Below, piece after piece: positions 31,390 to 40,410 of a stretch of DNA of 45,810 nt. Made by a program: the position numbers and the translations under genes. Source of the DNA: Bacteroidota bacterium. Lineage in GTDB: Bacteria; Bacteroidota; Ignavibacteria; Kapaibacteriales; UBA2268. The stretch is from the NCBI GenBank assembly GCA_021824625.1, contig JAKAKE010000142.1:1-45810 (forward strand), in the 5' to 3' direction. The notes under the pieces were generated by a model, which saw only the letters and a program-made list of their open reading frames with translations, made no database searches and was not told the origin of the DNA. The first letter of the stretch is position 1. The number at the start of each line of letters is the position of its first letter.

Positions 31390-32724
31390 ATGAATAGATT
31401 TATTCTTTTCATTATAATATCAATAATTGTTTTACCAATTATGGGGGGAAGCCCTGTGAATAAGACTTTTCCTTACAAGTACAGCGTAAAGACACTCGAT
31501 AACGGGTTAAAAGTAATAATGATTCCTATGCAGAGCAACGGCATTGTTGCTTATTATTCCGTTGTCCGCACTGGCAGTAGGGATGAGTGGGAACCGGGAC
31601 ATACAGGCTTTGCCCATTTCTTTGAACACATGATGTTCCGCGGCACTAAGCGGTATCCGGGCAGGGTATATGACAGCCTGATTACCTCTATGGGTGCCGA
31701 TGCCAATGCTTACACAACAGATGATTACACATGCTACCATCTCAGCTTTGCAAAGGAAGATTTGGAACAGGTGATGAACCTCGAAAGCGACAGATTCCAA
31801 AATCTGTTTTATGAGGAGCGGGAATTCCAGACCGAATCGGGTGCGGTTTACGGCGAATACAGGAAAAGCAAGACCAGTCCATATTTCTTACTCGAAGAAA
31901 AGCTTTGCGAAACTGCTTTTGACAAACATACATACAAGCATACAACAATGGGATTCGAGAAAGACATTGCCGCAATGCCGACTATGTACGCATACAGCCG
32001 AAGTTTCTTCGAAAGGTATTACCGGCCTGAAAATGTGGTGCTGATGATAGTCGGAGATTTTGACCCGGGTAAAACTTTCGACCTTGTGAAGAAGTATTAT
32101 AGTAACTGGAAAAAAGGGTATGTAACACCTCAAATTCAACCCGAACCTGAACAGAAAGGTGAGAGGGTAGCTGACGTTAAATACCCCGGAAAGACTTTGC
32201 CTATAATAACTATTTCATACAAGGGTGCGGCTTACAATCCCAATGATGTTACTGCTGTGTCTGCAATATTATTTGGAGACCTTGCCTTCGGACGCAACAG
32301 CGATTTAAACAAGAAACTATATATAAAAGAACAGAAAGTACAGTTCATCCAGCCGGGTATTCAGATGAACCGCGACCCAACGCTATGGTCAATCTATTCT
32401 ATGGTGAAAAATGAAAAAGATATTGATTATATCAAAAATGAAATATACAACACAATAGCTAAATTCCAGTCAACACTTGTAGATGCAAAAGCACTCGATA
32501 ATCAAAAGAAAAATATGAAATATTCATTCCTGATGTCGCTTGATTCTCCTGATAAAGTAGCAGGCAGTCTTGCAAGAATAGTTGCATTAACAGGAGGAAT
32601 TGATGCCGTCAACACTTACTTTTCAACTGTTGATAAAATAACTCCTAAAGACATCCAGGATGCGGCTAAGACATACTTCGTGCCTGAGAAACGAACTGTA
32701 TTAACATTGACAGGGAGCAAATAA
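31390..32724 (+). CDS. M16 family zinc metallopeptidase, catalytic subunit, exported
   Basis: The ATG at 31390 (MNRFILFIIISIIVLPIMGG) is preferred to the track's TTG because GAGGGA lies upstream and it opens a signal peptide, giving 444 residues. The zinc and catalytic motif HFFEH is at 76-80 and the third ligand region ESGAVYGEYR (about 149-158) follows at the spacing known for M16 enzymes (HxxEH-x76-E). Such peptidases degrade peptides in the periplasm inside a closed chamber of two homologous halves. The next gene, 1 bp downstream, encodes a homologous half without the motif, so the pair probably forms a heterodimer. Confidence 0.93.
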   Translation: MNRFILFIIISIIVLPIMGGSPVNKTFPYKYSVKTLDNGLKVIMIPMQSNGIVAYYSVVRTGSRDEWEPGHTGFAHFFEHMMFRGTKRYPGRVYDSLITSMGADANAYTTDDYTCYHLSFAKEDLEQVMNLESDRFQNLFYEEREFQTESGAVYGEYRKSKTSPYFLLEEKLCETAFDKHTYKHTTMGFEKDIAAMPTMYAYSRSFFERYYRPENVVLMIVGDFDPGKTFDLVKKYYSNWKKGYVTPQIQPEPEQKGERVADVKYPGKTLPIITISYKGAAYNPNDVTAVSAILFGDLAFGRNSDLNKKLYIKEQKVQFIQPGIQMNRDPTLWSIYSMVKNEKDIDYIKNEIYNTIAKFQSTLVDAKALDNQKKNMKYSFLMSLDSPDKVAGSLARIVALTGGIDAVNTYFSTVDKITPKDIQDAAKTYFVPEKRTVLTLTGSK

Positions 32725-32725
32725 C

Positions 32726-34252
32726 ATGAAAAATAAATTAACAATATTATTAGGTTCATTATTCATTTTTTGTGCATTTATTATGAACTCATGCGGCAGA
32801 ATCAGCAATTCGGGAGATGGCAGAACTGTACTTCTTCCGGTAAATGATGACCCGACGGTTTCTTTCAGGATTTGGTTTAAATTCGGTTCTCAAAATGACC
32901 CGAAAGGCAAGGAAGGTCTTGCCAAATTAACTGCGAGCATACTCGTTTCGGGCAGTACTCAAGTCAATTCTTACGAAGCTCTTCTCGATAAACTTTATCC
33001 TATGGCTTCGGGTTATGAAGCAAAAGTTGACAAAGAAATGACTGTTATTATCGGGAGGACTCATAAGGATAATCTCAAAGATTATACTACTTTGTTCACC
33101 GATGCAATACTTAAACCTGCTTTCAAAGAAGAAGATTTTACACGCATTAAAGAAGAAATGCTCAACTATCTCGAAAAGGAACTTTCTTATGCAAATGATG
33201 AGGAGCTTGGTAAAGCGGCTTTGTACAATTATATCTTTGAAGGTACTCCTTACGGACATCTAATGGAAGGCACAATCGAAAGCCTGAAATCCATCACACT
33301 TGATGATGTGAAGCAGTTCTATAAAAAATATTATACAAAGGATAATTTTGTAATCGGCCTTGGCGGAGGCTATGACGATGAGTTTCTTTGGTCACTCGAA
33401 ACCGAATTGAATAAGCTTCCTGCCGGGAAAACGGACGAAGTTGCAAAACCAAAATATGAAAAAATCAGTGGGTTGAACTTCCTTCTCGTTGATAAGGAAT
33501 GTGATGCCACAGCCATTAGTTTCGGCTTCCCGATTGACTTCACAAGGAGTGACGAAGATTTTTATGCAATGTCACTTTTCGCATCATGGTTCGGTGAGCA
33601 TCGTAATTCATCCAGCCATTTGTACCAGGTTATCAGGGAAATCAGAGGTATGAACTATGGCGATTATGCATACATCGAAGTTTTCCTGAACGGCAGTCAA
33701 TTTCAGATGCCAATGCCGAACAATGCCCGGAGACAGCAAATATTTGAAGTGTGGCTCAGGCCTGTACCTAATTCTCAGAGACATTTCGCTCTGCGTGCCG
33801 CTTTGCGTGAATTGAAAATGGTTGTTGATAATGGAATGACAAAAGAAGCCTTCGAGACTACAAAAAATTTCCTTTATAAATATGCACTCAATTTTGCCCC
33901 GACTACATCTATAAGACTCGGATACCAGATTGACAGCCGCTTTTACGGTGTCGAAGATAATGGCAACTATATAGATTATTTCAGGAATAAAATTAACAAT
34001 CTCACACTTGAACAAGTAAATAAAACATTAAAGAAGTATATTCAGTATGACAATATTAAGTTTGGGATTGTTACACAAGATGCCGTAAAATTTAAAGAGG
34101 AACTTGTGAACAACACTCCAAGTCCAATTGTTTATCCTACGCCAAAGCCGCAGTCGGTAATGGATGAGGATAAAATTATCGGAGTGTTTCCATTGAAAAT
34201 ATCAGCAGATAAAGTGAAAATTATCAAGGTGGCGGATTTGTTTTTGAAATAA
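32726..34252 (+). CDS. M16 family peptidase homologue without the zinc motif, predicted lipoprotein
   Basis: The protein has 508 residues. A lipoprotein signal ends IFCAFIMNSC, with the lipidation cysteine near residue 23. The fold matches M16 (IWFKFGSQNDPKGKEGLAKL, YMFEGTPYGHLMEGT-like segments, IREIRGMNYGDYAYIEVF). Where the catalytic partner has HFFEH this protein has GLAKLTASIL, so it cannot bind zinc. Non-catalytic M16 halves support substrate binding in a heterodimer and often supply the Arg/Tyr pair for the partner's site. It starts 1 bp after the first gene's stop. The lipid anchor would tether the complex to the membrane. Confidence 0.9.
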   Translation: MKNKLTILLGSLFIFCAFIMNSCGRISNSGDGRTVLLPVNDDPTVSFRIWFKFGSQNDPKGKEGLAKLTASILVSGSTQVNSYEALLDKLYPMASGYEAKVDKEMTVIIGRTHKDNLKDYTTLFTDAILKPAFKEEDFTRIKEEMLNYLEKELSYANDEELGKAALYNYIFEGTPYGHLMEGTIESLKSITLDDVKQFYKKYYTKDNFVIGLGGGYDDEFLWSLETELNKLPAGKTDEVAKPKYEKISGLNFLLVDKECDATAISFGFPIDFTRSDEDFYAMSLFASWFGEHRNSSSHLYQVIREIRGMNYGDYAYIEVFLNGSQFQMPMPNNARRQQIFEVWLRPVPNSQRHFALRAALRELKMVVDNGMTKEAFETTKNFLYKYALNFAPTTSIRLGYQIDSRFYGVEDNGNYIDYFRNKINNLTLEQVNKTLKKYIQYDNIKFGIVTQDAVKFKEELVNNTPSPIVYPTPKPQSVMDEDKIIGVFPLKISADKVKIIKVADLFLK

Positions 34253-34294
34253 TTCAGAATTCTGAATTAAATGAATTGATAATGTAAATAGTTT

Positions 34295-34319
34295 GGGCAG
34301 AACTGTGTTCTGCCCTTTT
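34295..34319 (+). terminator. Rho-independent terminator after the M16 operon
   Basis: GGGCAGAAC-TGT-GTTCTGCCC forms a perfect 9-bp stem followed by TTTT, 42 bp after the stop codon. Confidence 0.9.
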
Positions 34320-34484
34320 CATTTCTGTCAAATTAATCTTACCATTTCTTCCTCACCTAAATTAAGGTGTGTATAAAAAGTGCAGTTAAAATAAATTCCT
34401 TTATATTGAAGTTGATCCTAAGAAGAAATGCATTGTAAAAAAGAGAGGAAAATTAATTAAATTAACTTTCCAAATACAAAGAAA

Positions 34485-35081
34485 ATGAAAAAAATGGGAA
34501 ATAAAGGCGAGATAATAATCTATCAGACCGAAGAAAACGAAACTCAAATCGAAGTTCGTCCGGAAGAAGAGTCTGTTTGGCTTACTCAAACCCAAATGGT
34601 GAAATTATTTGATACAACCATGCAAAATATTAGTTTGCATATTAATAATTATTTTAAAGAAGAAGAGCTCCAAAGAAATTCAGTTGTCAAGGAATACTTG
34701 ACAACTGCGATTGATGGGAAGGATTACAATACAAAATATTTCAATCTCGATGTAATTATATCCGTTGGTTATAGGGTTAAAAGCAGAAGAGGCACACAAT
34801 TTCGTATATGGGCAAATAAAATTTTGATAGATTACCTTCTGAAAGGTTTTGCTATAAATAAAAAACTTTTGCAAAACCGGAATGAAAAATTGAATCAATT
34901 GAATGAAACTATCAAGCTGATTTCTTCGATTTCTGTTTCGGAATATCTTAGTTTCGAAAACAAAGATACATTTTTATTATTGTTGGAAAGATATTCGAAT
35001 GCTCTTAATATTTTGGATGATTATGATTACATTAGATTCAAAGAAATCCCGAATACAGAAATTTCATTTATGTTTTTTTAA
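34485..35081 (+). CDS. RhuM family protein, C-terminally shortened
   Basis: The 198-residue protein matches the RhuM family strongly through its first ~130 residues: GEIIIYQTEENETQIEVR, VWLTQTQMVKLFDT, and KYFNLDVIISVGYRVKSRRG followed by TQFRIWANKILIDYLLKGFA. The segment LLLERYSNALNILDDYDY at about 165-182 resembles the linker that in longer relatives (about 320-340 residues) leads into a Fic/Doc-type domain. Here the protein ends 16 residues later (ISFMFF), so that C-terminal domain is missing. The N-terminal part is probably DNA binding; RhuM was first named as a Salmonella virulence-island protein, though its function is unknown. It lies between the M16 operon and the kinase. Confidence 0.82.
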   Translation: MKKMGNKGEIIIYQTEENETQIEVRPEEESVWLTQTQMVKLFDTTMQNISLHINNYFKEEELQRNSVVKEYLTTAIDGKDYNTKYFNLDVIISVGYRVKSRRGTQFRIWANKILIDYLLKGFAINKKLLQNRNEKLNQLNETIKLISSISVSEYLSFENKDTFLLLLERYSNALNILDDYDYIRFKEIPNTEISFMFF

Positions 35082-35164
35082 TTATATATTTTATTTTGCT
35101 ATCAATAATTTTAATTTCTTTAGAGAAAAGGTCGGATTGGAGATAAACCAGTCAAAGATAAAAT

Positions 35165-36976
35165 ATGAAGACTGTAATCATAGGCGGAGGCAAAGGATGC
35201 CGTTCATTGCTTGAACTCACGAGAGGAAAAACTCTGAAGGAGTTTAAGATTGACGTTGTCGGTGTCGTGGATATTAACACAAATGCTCCCGGCGTTGCTT
35301 ATGCCCGTGAACTTGGTTTAAGAACATTTAAAAAATTACCCGATGCACTGAAAGAACTCGAATTTGAACTGATAATAGAACTAACCGGAAACGAAAAAGT
35401 TTTACAGGATTTGTACAGGGAATTAAAACCCGGTATAAAGATTATTGACCATGAAGTTGCCAGGATTTTCTGGGATATACTCAATGCACAGGAGAATCAG
35501 CAATTGCAATACTATCAACTCGAAAAACTCGAGAAAACATTAGAAGGAGAAAAGTATTTTCTACAAAGTATATTCAACAGCAGTGCAGACATGTCAATTG
35601 TTATGGATACAGAGAAAAACATACTAAGAGCAAATAATAAATTCATTGAGTTCACCGGCAAACCTCATTCCGGAATAATCGGGAAAAAATGTCATGAAGC
35701 ATTAAACGGAACTAAGCTCGATTGCGGAAATTACGAATATTGCGATATATTTTATAATGCTGTGTTTAAAGGAACAACCCAAACAAATATCAGGCGAACT
35801 CCTCCTCCCGAAGAATCCCACTGGGAGGTTACCCGAATACCCATAAAAAACTGGGAAGGTGAAGTTGATGCTGTTCTGGCAACATGGCACAGGATTACTG
35901 AAAAAGTTATGCTTATGAGGAAAATTGAAAGTGCAGAAACAAAATTCAAGAGCTTTATAAATTCGGCACTTGACTGGATTTCAATTAAAGATATTAACGG
36001 AAGGTATGTGATAGTTAATCCTGCAATTGCTAAACCGTTCAACCTTGTGCCTGATGATTTTGTCGGGAAAAAACCGGCTGAGATTCTACCTAAAAAAATG
36101 GCTGCAACAATTATAAAACATGATGCCGAAGTATTCGAGTCAAAAAACCCCCGCCATTATGATGAAATTATCCCGATTGACGGCCAGGACCATCACTTTC
36201 ACACAATCAGATTCCCATTATTTGACTACAGCGGTGCATTAATCGGTGTATGCACAATAGCTCGCGATACATCAAAAGAGTATATGCTCCAGGAGCAGCT
36301 TGTCCAAAGTGAAAAACTTGCCGCACTCGGCAAACTCGCCGCAGGTGTTGCTCATGAAATCAACAATCCTTTAACCGGTATCATGGCATACACTGAAGAT
36401 TTAATCGAAGAAATACCTGTGAGCGACCCGCACAATGAAGATTTAAAAGTAATTCTGAGAGAAACATTAAGGTGCAGGGATATTGTCAGAAACCTGCTTG
36501 ATTTTGCACGACAGGATAAACCGAAATTAGAGATTAACGAGCCGAATAAAATTGTTGAGGAATCATTGAATCTTCTTGTAAGATTACCACAATTCAAGGA
36601 TATAAACATTCAAAGAATTCTTGATGCTCATATTCCTTTGATTCAGTCCGACCCACGTCAAATTCAACAGGTGCTTCTGAATTTACTGCTGAATGCCGCC
36701 GATGCCATGAAATACAAAGGGAAAATCACAATCAAATCAGAATACGACAAAAAGAACGATAAGTGCATCATTGCTGTTGAAGATTCGGGCCCTGGCATTC
36801 CCGAAAATTTAATTGATAAAATATTCGAACCCTTCTTCTCGACTAAAGGAACAAACGGATTGGGCCTCGCCGTCAGTTGGGGTATAATAGAAAGGCACCA
36901 CGGAACCATTGAAGTTGATATAGCTGAGAACGGAGGGGCTATTTTCAAAATTGTATTACCTGTTTATGGGCATTAA
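35165..36976 (+). CDS. Sensor histidine kinase with Rossmann-like N-terminal domain and two PAS domains
   Basis: The protein has 603 residues and no signal peptide or membrane segment, so it is cytoplasmic. Residues 1-105 look like a Rossmann fold (VIIGGGKGCRSLLEL, VVGVVDINTNAPGVAYAREL, ELIIELTGN), as in NAD-binding oxidoreductases. PAS1 (about 130-245) carries three cysteines (176, 187, 193) in a KKCHEALNGTKLDC-type motif found in redox or metal-linked PAS domains. PAS2 spans about 258-370. HisKA has the phosphorylated His397 (LAAGVAHEINNPLTG). The HATPase domain has NLLLNAADAM, EDSGPGIP and NGLGLAVSWG. It probably senses a nucleotide or redox state and phosphorylates the regulator encoded 27 bp downstream. 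Confidence 0.92.
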   Translation: MKTVIIGGGKGCRSLLELTRGKTLKEFKIDVVGVVDINTNAPGVAYARELGLRTFKKLPDALKELEFELIIELTGNEKVLQDLYRELKPGIKIIDHEVARIFWDILNAQENQQLQYYQLEKLEKTLEGEKYFLQSIFNSSADMSIVMDTEKNILRANNKFIEFTGKPHSGIIGKKCHEALNGTKLDCGNYEYCDIFYNAVFKGTTQTNIRRTPPPEESHWEVTRIPIKNWEGEVDAVLATWHRITEKVMLMRKIESAETKFKSFINSALDWISIKDINGRYVIVNPAIAKPFNLVPDDFVGKKPAEILPKKMAATIIKHDAEVFESKNPRHYDEIIPIDGQDHHFHTIRFPLFDYSGALIGVCTIARDTSKEYMLQEQLVQSEKLAALGKLAAGVAHEINNPLTGIMAYTEDLIEEIPVSDPHNEDLKVILRETLRCRDIVRNLLDFARQDKPKLEINEPNKIVEESLNLLVRLPQFKDINIQRILDAHIPLIQSDPRQIQQVLLNLLLNAADAMKYKGKITIKSEYDKKNDKCIIAVEDSGPGIPENLIDKIFEPFFSTKGTNGLGLAVSWGIIERHHGTIEVDIAENGGAIFKIVLPVYGH

Positions 36977-37003
36977 TAATCTTATAAGTTGAAAAGGGGG
37001 GTT

Positions 37004-37789
37004 ATGGAAACAAAAATAAATGTCCTCGTTGTTGATGACGAGCAAATCATTCTCGACAGCATTAAAAAACTTCTTAGAAATGAGCAGGAATACAATGTCC
37101 TCACTGCCTTATCTGTTCCCCAAGCATATTCGATTATGGATAAGGGCAATATCCATATAATACTCACCGACCTTATGATGCCTGAAATTGACGGTTTGGA
37201 ATTTCTGAAAGTTCTGCGGGAAAAATCACCAAACATAATAGCCGTTATGATTACCGGTTATGCAACAATCAATACAGCTCTCCAGGCAATGCAGCTGGGT
37301 GCTTTCGATTACCTCGCAAAACCATTCACTCGCGAAGAACTGAAAAAGCTGATGAAAAGAGCAGGAGACCTTGCCTTAGCTATCATGAATGCAGGAGAAT
37401 TATCATCTAATCCAAGGCAAACCGAAGCTGAGAAAATCATGAGTTCAATTAAAGGAATAGGTGAACATTCATGGCTTGTCATTCAGGATGATGATACTGT
37501 TCTTATTGGTGTGGAACGAACTTTTCTCATCACTATTGGCAGGATACAGACGGTCTATCTCCCTTCTGTCGGTGATGAACTGAGGCAGGGTAGTATTTAC
37601 TTCCAGGTGTTCTCTGCCGATTTGCGTTCACAATCCCTGCTTTCTCCTTTATCTGGTATCGTAATCAAAGTAAATGAAGACATATATAACAATCCTAATG
37701 AAATGCTCGAAGACCCTTATGGAAAGGGCTGGCTGATTAGATTAAAACCCACAAACCTCGAAGAAGAAATTAAACTTATTGGGAGATGA
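37004..37789 (+). CDS. Response regulator fused to a GcvH-like domain lacking the lipoyl lysine
   Basis: The start at 37004 (METKINVLVVDDEQ) has AAGGGGGG just upstream and removes five residues from the track version, giving 261. The receiver domain (1-120) has acidic D11/D12, phosphoacceptor D56, T84 and K106. Residues of about 150-250 align with glycine-cleavage H protein: EHSWL (154-158), the VYLPSVGD turn, SPLSG (214-218) and DPYGKGW (237-243). In GcvH the lipoyl lysine sits about ten residues before the equivalent SPLSG; here the region is FSADLRSQSLL with no lysine, so it cannot be lipoylated. There is no DNA-binding domain, so output is likely by protein contact. It is partner of the kinase immediately upstream. 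Confidence 0.9.
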   Translation: METKINVLVVDDEQIILDSIKKLLRNEQEYNVLTALSVPQAYSIMDKGNIHIILTDLMMPEIDGLEFLKVLREKSPNIIAVMITGYATINTALQAMQLGAFDYLAKPFTREELKKLMKRAGDLALAIMNAGELSSNPRQTEAEKIMSSIKGIGEHSWLVIQDDDTVLIGVERTFLITIGRIQTVYLPSVGDELRQGSIYFQVFSADLRSQSLLSPLSGIVIKVNEDIYNNPNEMLEDPYGKGWLIRLKPTNLEEEIKLIGR

Positions 37790-38041
37790 GTGTAATTCTG
37801 AATGCTGAATGCTGAATGCTGAATTAATTTTTAAGATTTGAGTTTAAGGTATTGAGTTTTGAATTGTAGATATATTTATTTTATCTATGGTCATTTCCAA
37901 AAGCTTGCGGAGAAAACAGTTACCAAAGTTCGCTTTGGGATTAATTAATTTACTCTTAATTTGCAAATTATACGATTTATTTCCCTGATTATATATCAAA
38001 GAATATTATTATTATTAAATTTATCAGATGAATATTGGTAT

Positions 38042-38668
38042 ATGAAATTAAAAATTATTTTTATAATTAGTATCGTTTTTCTTTTGAATAATTGTGGAGA
38101 ATCAGGGACCAGTACCGATAATTCAAGCAAAGAGTTATGGCCCCTATCAGTTGGAAACACTTGGACTTATTTTGTGTATAGCTATCACAGTTATAATTCA
38201 GATACAGTCAAACCTTTTGATACAATAACTTATTATATAAGTGGAAAAAAATCAATAAATGGTGAGGATTGGTATTATATTACAAGTATTGGAAAAAGTA
38301 CAAAGGTTATTTTTACTAATAGAAGCGATGGTTTATGGGGATATAATTTTAAAGATTCCACGAATATTAATATTGATTCCGCAAAGTTGGTTTTTAAGTA
38401 TCCAACTTATCTAAATGAGACATATCCAAATGATACGAACGGGATAAAAACAATCAGCCTTAATTCTGAGGTTAATACTCCAGCCGGTATTTTTAATTGT
38501 ATTAAATATATTACAGTGAAAAACAGTAACTTTGACATTTATTTCTATCCGGGTGTTGGACAAATCAAAACTGAACAAATTACATATATTAATACAAATG
38601 TTTCACCGCCTGATACTAACTGGATTAGAATGCTACTTGCAAGCTACACATTATATCCTAAGGAGTGA
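38042..38668 (+). CDS. Predicted lipoprotein of unknown function
   Basis: The ATG at 38042 (MKLKIIFIISIVFLLNNCGE) gives a standard lipoprotein signal with lipidation cysteine at 18; the track start 81 bp upstream is less plausible. The mature ~190 residues are beta-rich (LWPLSVGNTWTYFVY, YYISGKKSINGEDWYYI, YPGVGQIKTEQI). This is the pattern of a common Bacteroidota family of outer-membrane lipoproteins that begin WPLxxGNxWxY and end with YxPGVGxV. The function of that family is unknown. It is monocistronic. Confidence 0.8.
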   Translation: MKLKIIFIISIVFLLNNCGESGTSTDNSSKELWPLSVGNTWTYFVYSYHSYNSDTVKPFDTITYYISGKKSINGEDWYYITSIGKSTKVIFTNRSDGLWGYNFKDSTNINIDSAKLVFKYPTYLNETYPNDTNGIKTISLNSEVNTPAGIFNCIKYITVKNSNFDIYFYPGVGQIKTEQITYINTNVSPPDTNWIRMLLASYTLYPKE

Positions 38669-38811
38669 TATTACGTGAATAGTACAGGTTATAATTTGAA
38701 TTTGTAGAACTCAATGATAAGATATTGAAATGTTAACTGAATAATGATAAGGTCTAATTCATATTATTACTGCTATTGGCTGTAAATACTGGTGTACCTA
38801 CTATTTTATCA

Positions 38812-39018
38812 TCATAAATTATCAAATTCTTCTTTTGTAAATTTAGCTTGTTTTAGAATAGCATTGAATGTACCAATTGGTACATCTTTTGTATGCATAG
38901 CAACATAAGTTTGTCTTCCATCATCATGTCTTAAAACTATGTGCGAACCGCTCTGCCTTTGTATAGAAAAGCCTGCTCTGAGAAGTTTTGATAGGATTTC
39001 AGAAGCTTTATACGGCAT
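38812..39018 (-). CDS. hicA: HicA-type mRNA interferase toxin
   Basis: The 68-residue protein has the HicA double-stranded RNA-binding fold: [20 protein letters not shown], with the catalytic histidine in GSHIVLRH (about residue 26), then [20 protein letters not shown]. HicA cleaves mRNA and is blocked by HicB. The ATG directly follows the TAA of the HicB-like gene (TAAATG), so the two are translationally coupled, in the less common B-then-A order. Confidence 0.93.
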   Translation of the reverse strand: MPYKASEILSKLLRAGFSIQRQSGSHIVLRHDDGRQTYVAMHTKDVPIGTFNAILKQAKFTKEEFDNL

Positions 39019-39243
39019 TTACATCTCGATTGTTGAGAATAAATATTCCTCAGATATATTGACAGGTTCATTATTTGCAGTTTTTTCATCAAGCCAAAGC
39101 CTGATTAAATCACCTGCAGCAGACTTTGCTCCATCTATTCCCAAACCGTGAGTTGTTAAGTTCAGTGTGGGTATATGAGCATAGTAATATCCCTCAGGGA
39201 AACCTTTCTCATAAATTTTTTCGTATAGAATAGGAATATTCAT
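39019..39243 (-). CDS. hicB: HicB-like antitoxin
   Basis: The preferred ATG (39243, MNIPILYEKIYEKGFPEGYY) gives 74 residues, two fewer than the track. It has the partial RNase H-like fold of HicB: PEGYYYAHIPTLNLTTHGLGIDGAKSAAGDLIRLWLDE, ending at a short acidic tail. It lacks an obvious C-terminal DNA-binding domain, unlike many HicB proteins, so it may neutralise the toxin without strong autoregulation. Immediately upstream of hicA with no gap. Confidence 0.88.
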   Translation of the reverse strand: MNIPILYEKIYEKGFPEGYYYAHIPTLNLTTHGLGIDGAKSAAGDLIRLWLDEKTANNEPVNISEEYLFSTIEM

Positions 39244-39370
39244 AATCAAACCTTATTTTTTATTTATTATACGAAATCACGGCATTGTTTATTGTTTGAA
39301 AATGATTTTACAATTGTGTGACCTATGTTATCATCTTCTTTCAAAATGATGTAAAAAGTATTTTAAAAAA

Positions 39371-39610
39371 TTATGAATTACTCTTGTTTTCAAGATACAA
39401 AGTTTCCGGAGCTAAGTCCTGTTCATTAGGCCAGGTAACTGTACCGGTTGCAATTTTTAATCTTGAAAAGCAATTCCAATCTTTAAGTTCTTTGAAGAAA
39501 TCACTTTTACAGTATTTAGCAATATCAATCAGCCTGACTTCCCCATTATTATAATGAAGCTCAATTAATAATTGTTTCAGAGGAACAGCATTATTTAGTT
39601 TTGGTGTCAT
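39371..39610 (-). CDS. DUF2442 domain protein
   Basis: The 79-residue protein matches DUF2442 along its length: ELHYNNGEVRLIDIAKYCKS, then FFKELKDWNCFSRLKIATGT, VTWPNEQDLAPETLYL. Members are often the second gene of a putative TA-like pair with a DUF4160 protein. I saw no DUF4160 gene next to it, so this one is an orphan. It lies 127 bp upstream of hicB on the same strand and 40 bp downstream of the UPF0173 hydrolase gene. Confidence 0.85.
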   Translation of the reverse strand: MTPKLNNAVPLKQLLIELHYNNGEVRLIDIAKYCKSDFFKELKDWNCFSRLKIATGTVTWPNEQDLAPETLYLENKSNS

Positions 39611-39650
39611 GATTATATTAACTTAAAGATTCATTATCAAAGATTTTTCT

Positions 39651-40328
39651 CTACAAAGTAATCGTTTCTCCATAATTCATTACCCTGCAATTTTTTTCAT
39701 TGGCATTTACTTTTGCCTTGAATACTTCAGGGTCGGCTTGTATTACGGGGAATGTATTATAGTGCATCGGTATCGAAAGTTTCGGATTGACAAATTCGAC
39801 AGCCCTCAAAGCATCATCAATTCCCATAGTAAAATTATCGCCGATAGGAAGGAGCATAACATCAATCTTATCAATTTCTCCGATAAGCTTCATGTCGAGG
39901 AACAATCCCGTGTCGCCTGTGTGATAGACTGTGATGCCGCCCATTTTTATAACAACACCTGCAGGCCCACCCATGTATCTTCCATCGGGAGATGCTGAGC
40001 CATGGTGTGCAATAGTGAATTTCAGTCTGCCGAAAGGAAAATTCCATCCGCCGCCAATGTGCATGTTATGTGCATTGCATCCCTTTTCAGCAGCATAATT
40101 GGCAAGCTCATCTACTGCTATCACCAATCCGTCATTTGACTTGGCAATAGTCAAGCCATCGCCGAGGTGGTCGCCATGGGCATGAGTCAGTACTATAAAC
40201 TTTGCTTTTATATCGGATGCCCTGACAGGACAAGTCGGATTACCCGTGATGAAAGGGTCAATTATCACCTGATGCGTTCCGTCATCAAGTAAAAAAGATG
40301 AATGACTAAGGTATGTGAGCTTTAACAT
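39651..40328 (-). CDS. UPF0173 (YtkL-like) metal-dependent hydrolase
   Basis: Start at 40328 (MLKLTYLSHSSFLL) with GAGG five bases upstream, 225 residues. The metallo-beta-lactamase fold is clear: THAHGDHLGD (48-57) binds the metals, with IAHHGSASPDG, VYHTGDTGLF and PMHYNTFP as later ligands. UPF0173 proteins are small cytoplasmic zinc hydrolases of unknown physiological substrate, found in many bacteria and archaea. It is codirectional with the DUF2442 gene, 40 bp downstream, but a shared function is not indicated. Confidence 0.93.
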   Translation of the reverse strand: MLKLTYLSHSSFLLDDGTHQVIIDPFITGNPTCPVRASDIKAKFIVLTHAHGDHLGDGLTIAKSNDGLVIAVDELANYAAEKGCNAHNMHIGGGWNFPFGRLKFTIAHHGSASPDGRYMGGPAGVVIKMGGITVYHTGDTGLFLDMKLIGEIDKIDVMLLPIGDNFTMGIDDALRAVEFVNPKLSIPMHYNTFPVIQADPEVFKAKVNANEKNCRVMNYGETITL

Positions 40329-40410
40329 ATTCACCTCATTTATTTGGAATATTTATTTGTTTATTTTATTAACTCATATTTCACAAACGCATAATTTCTG
40401 TGAACCACTA

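Noticed and set aside
34999-35214. Possible frameshifted continuation of the RhuM protein
   Set aside because: The translated sequence shows no Fic or RhuM C-terminal motif and runs into the start of the kinase gene.
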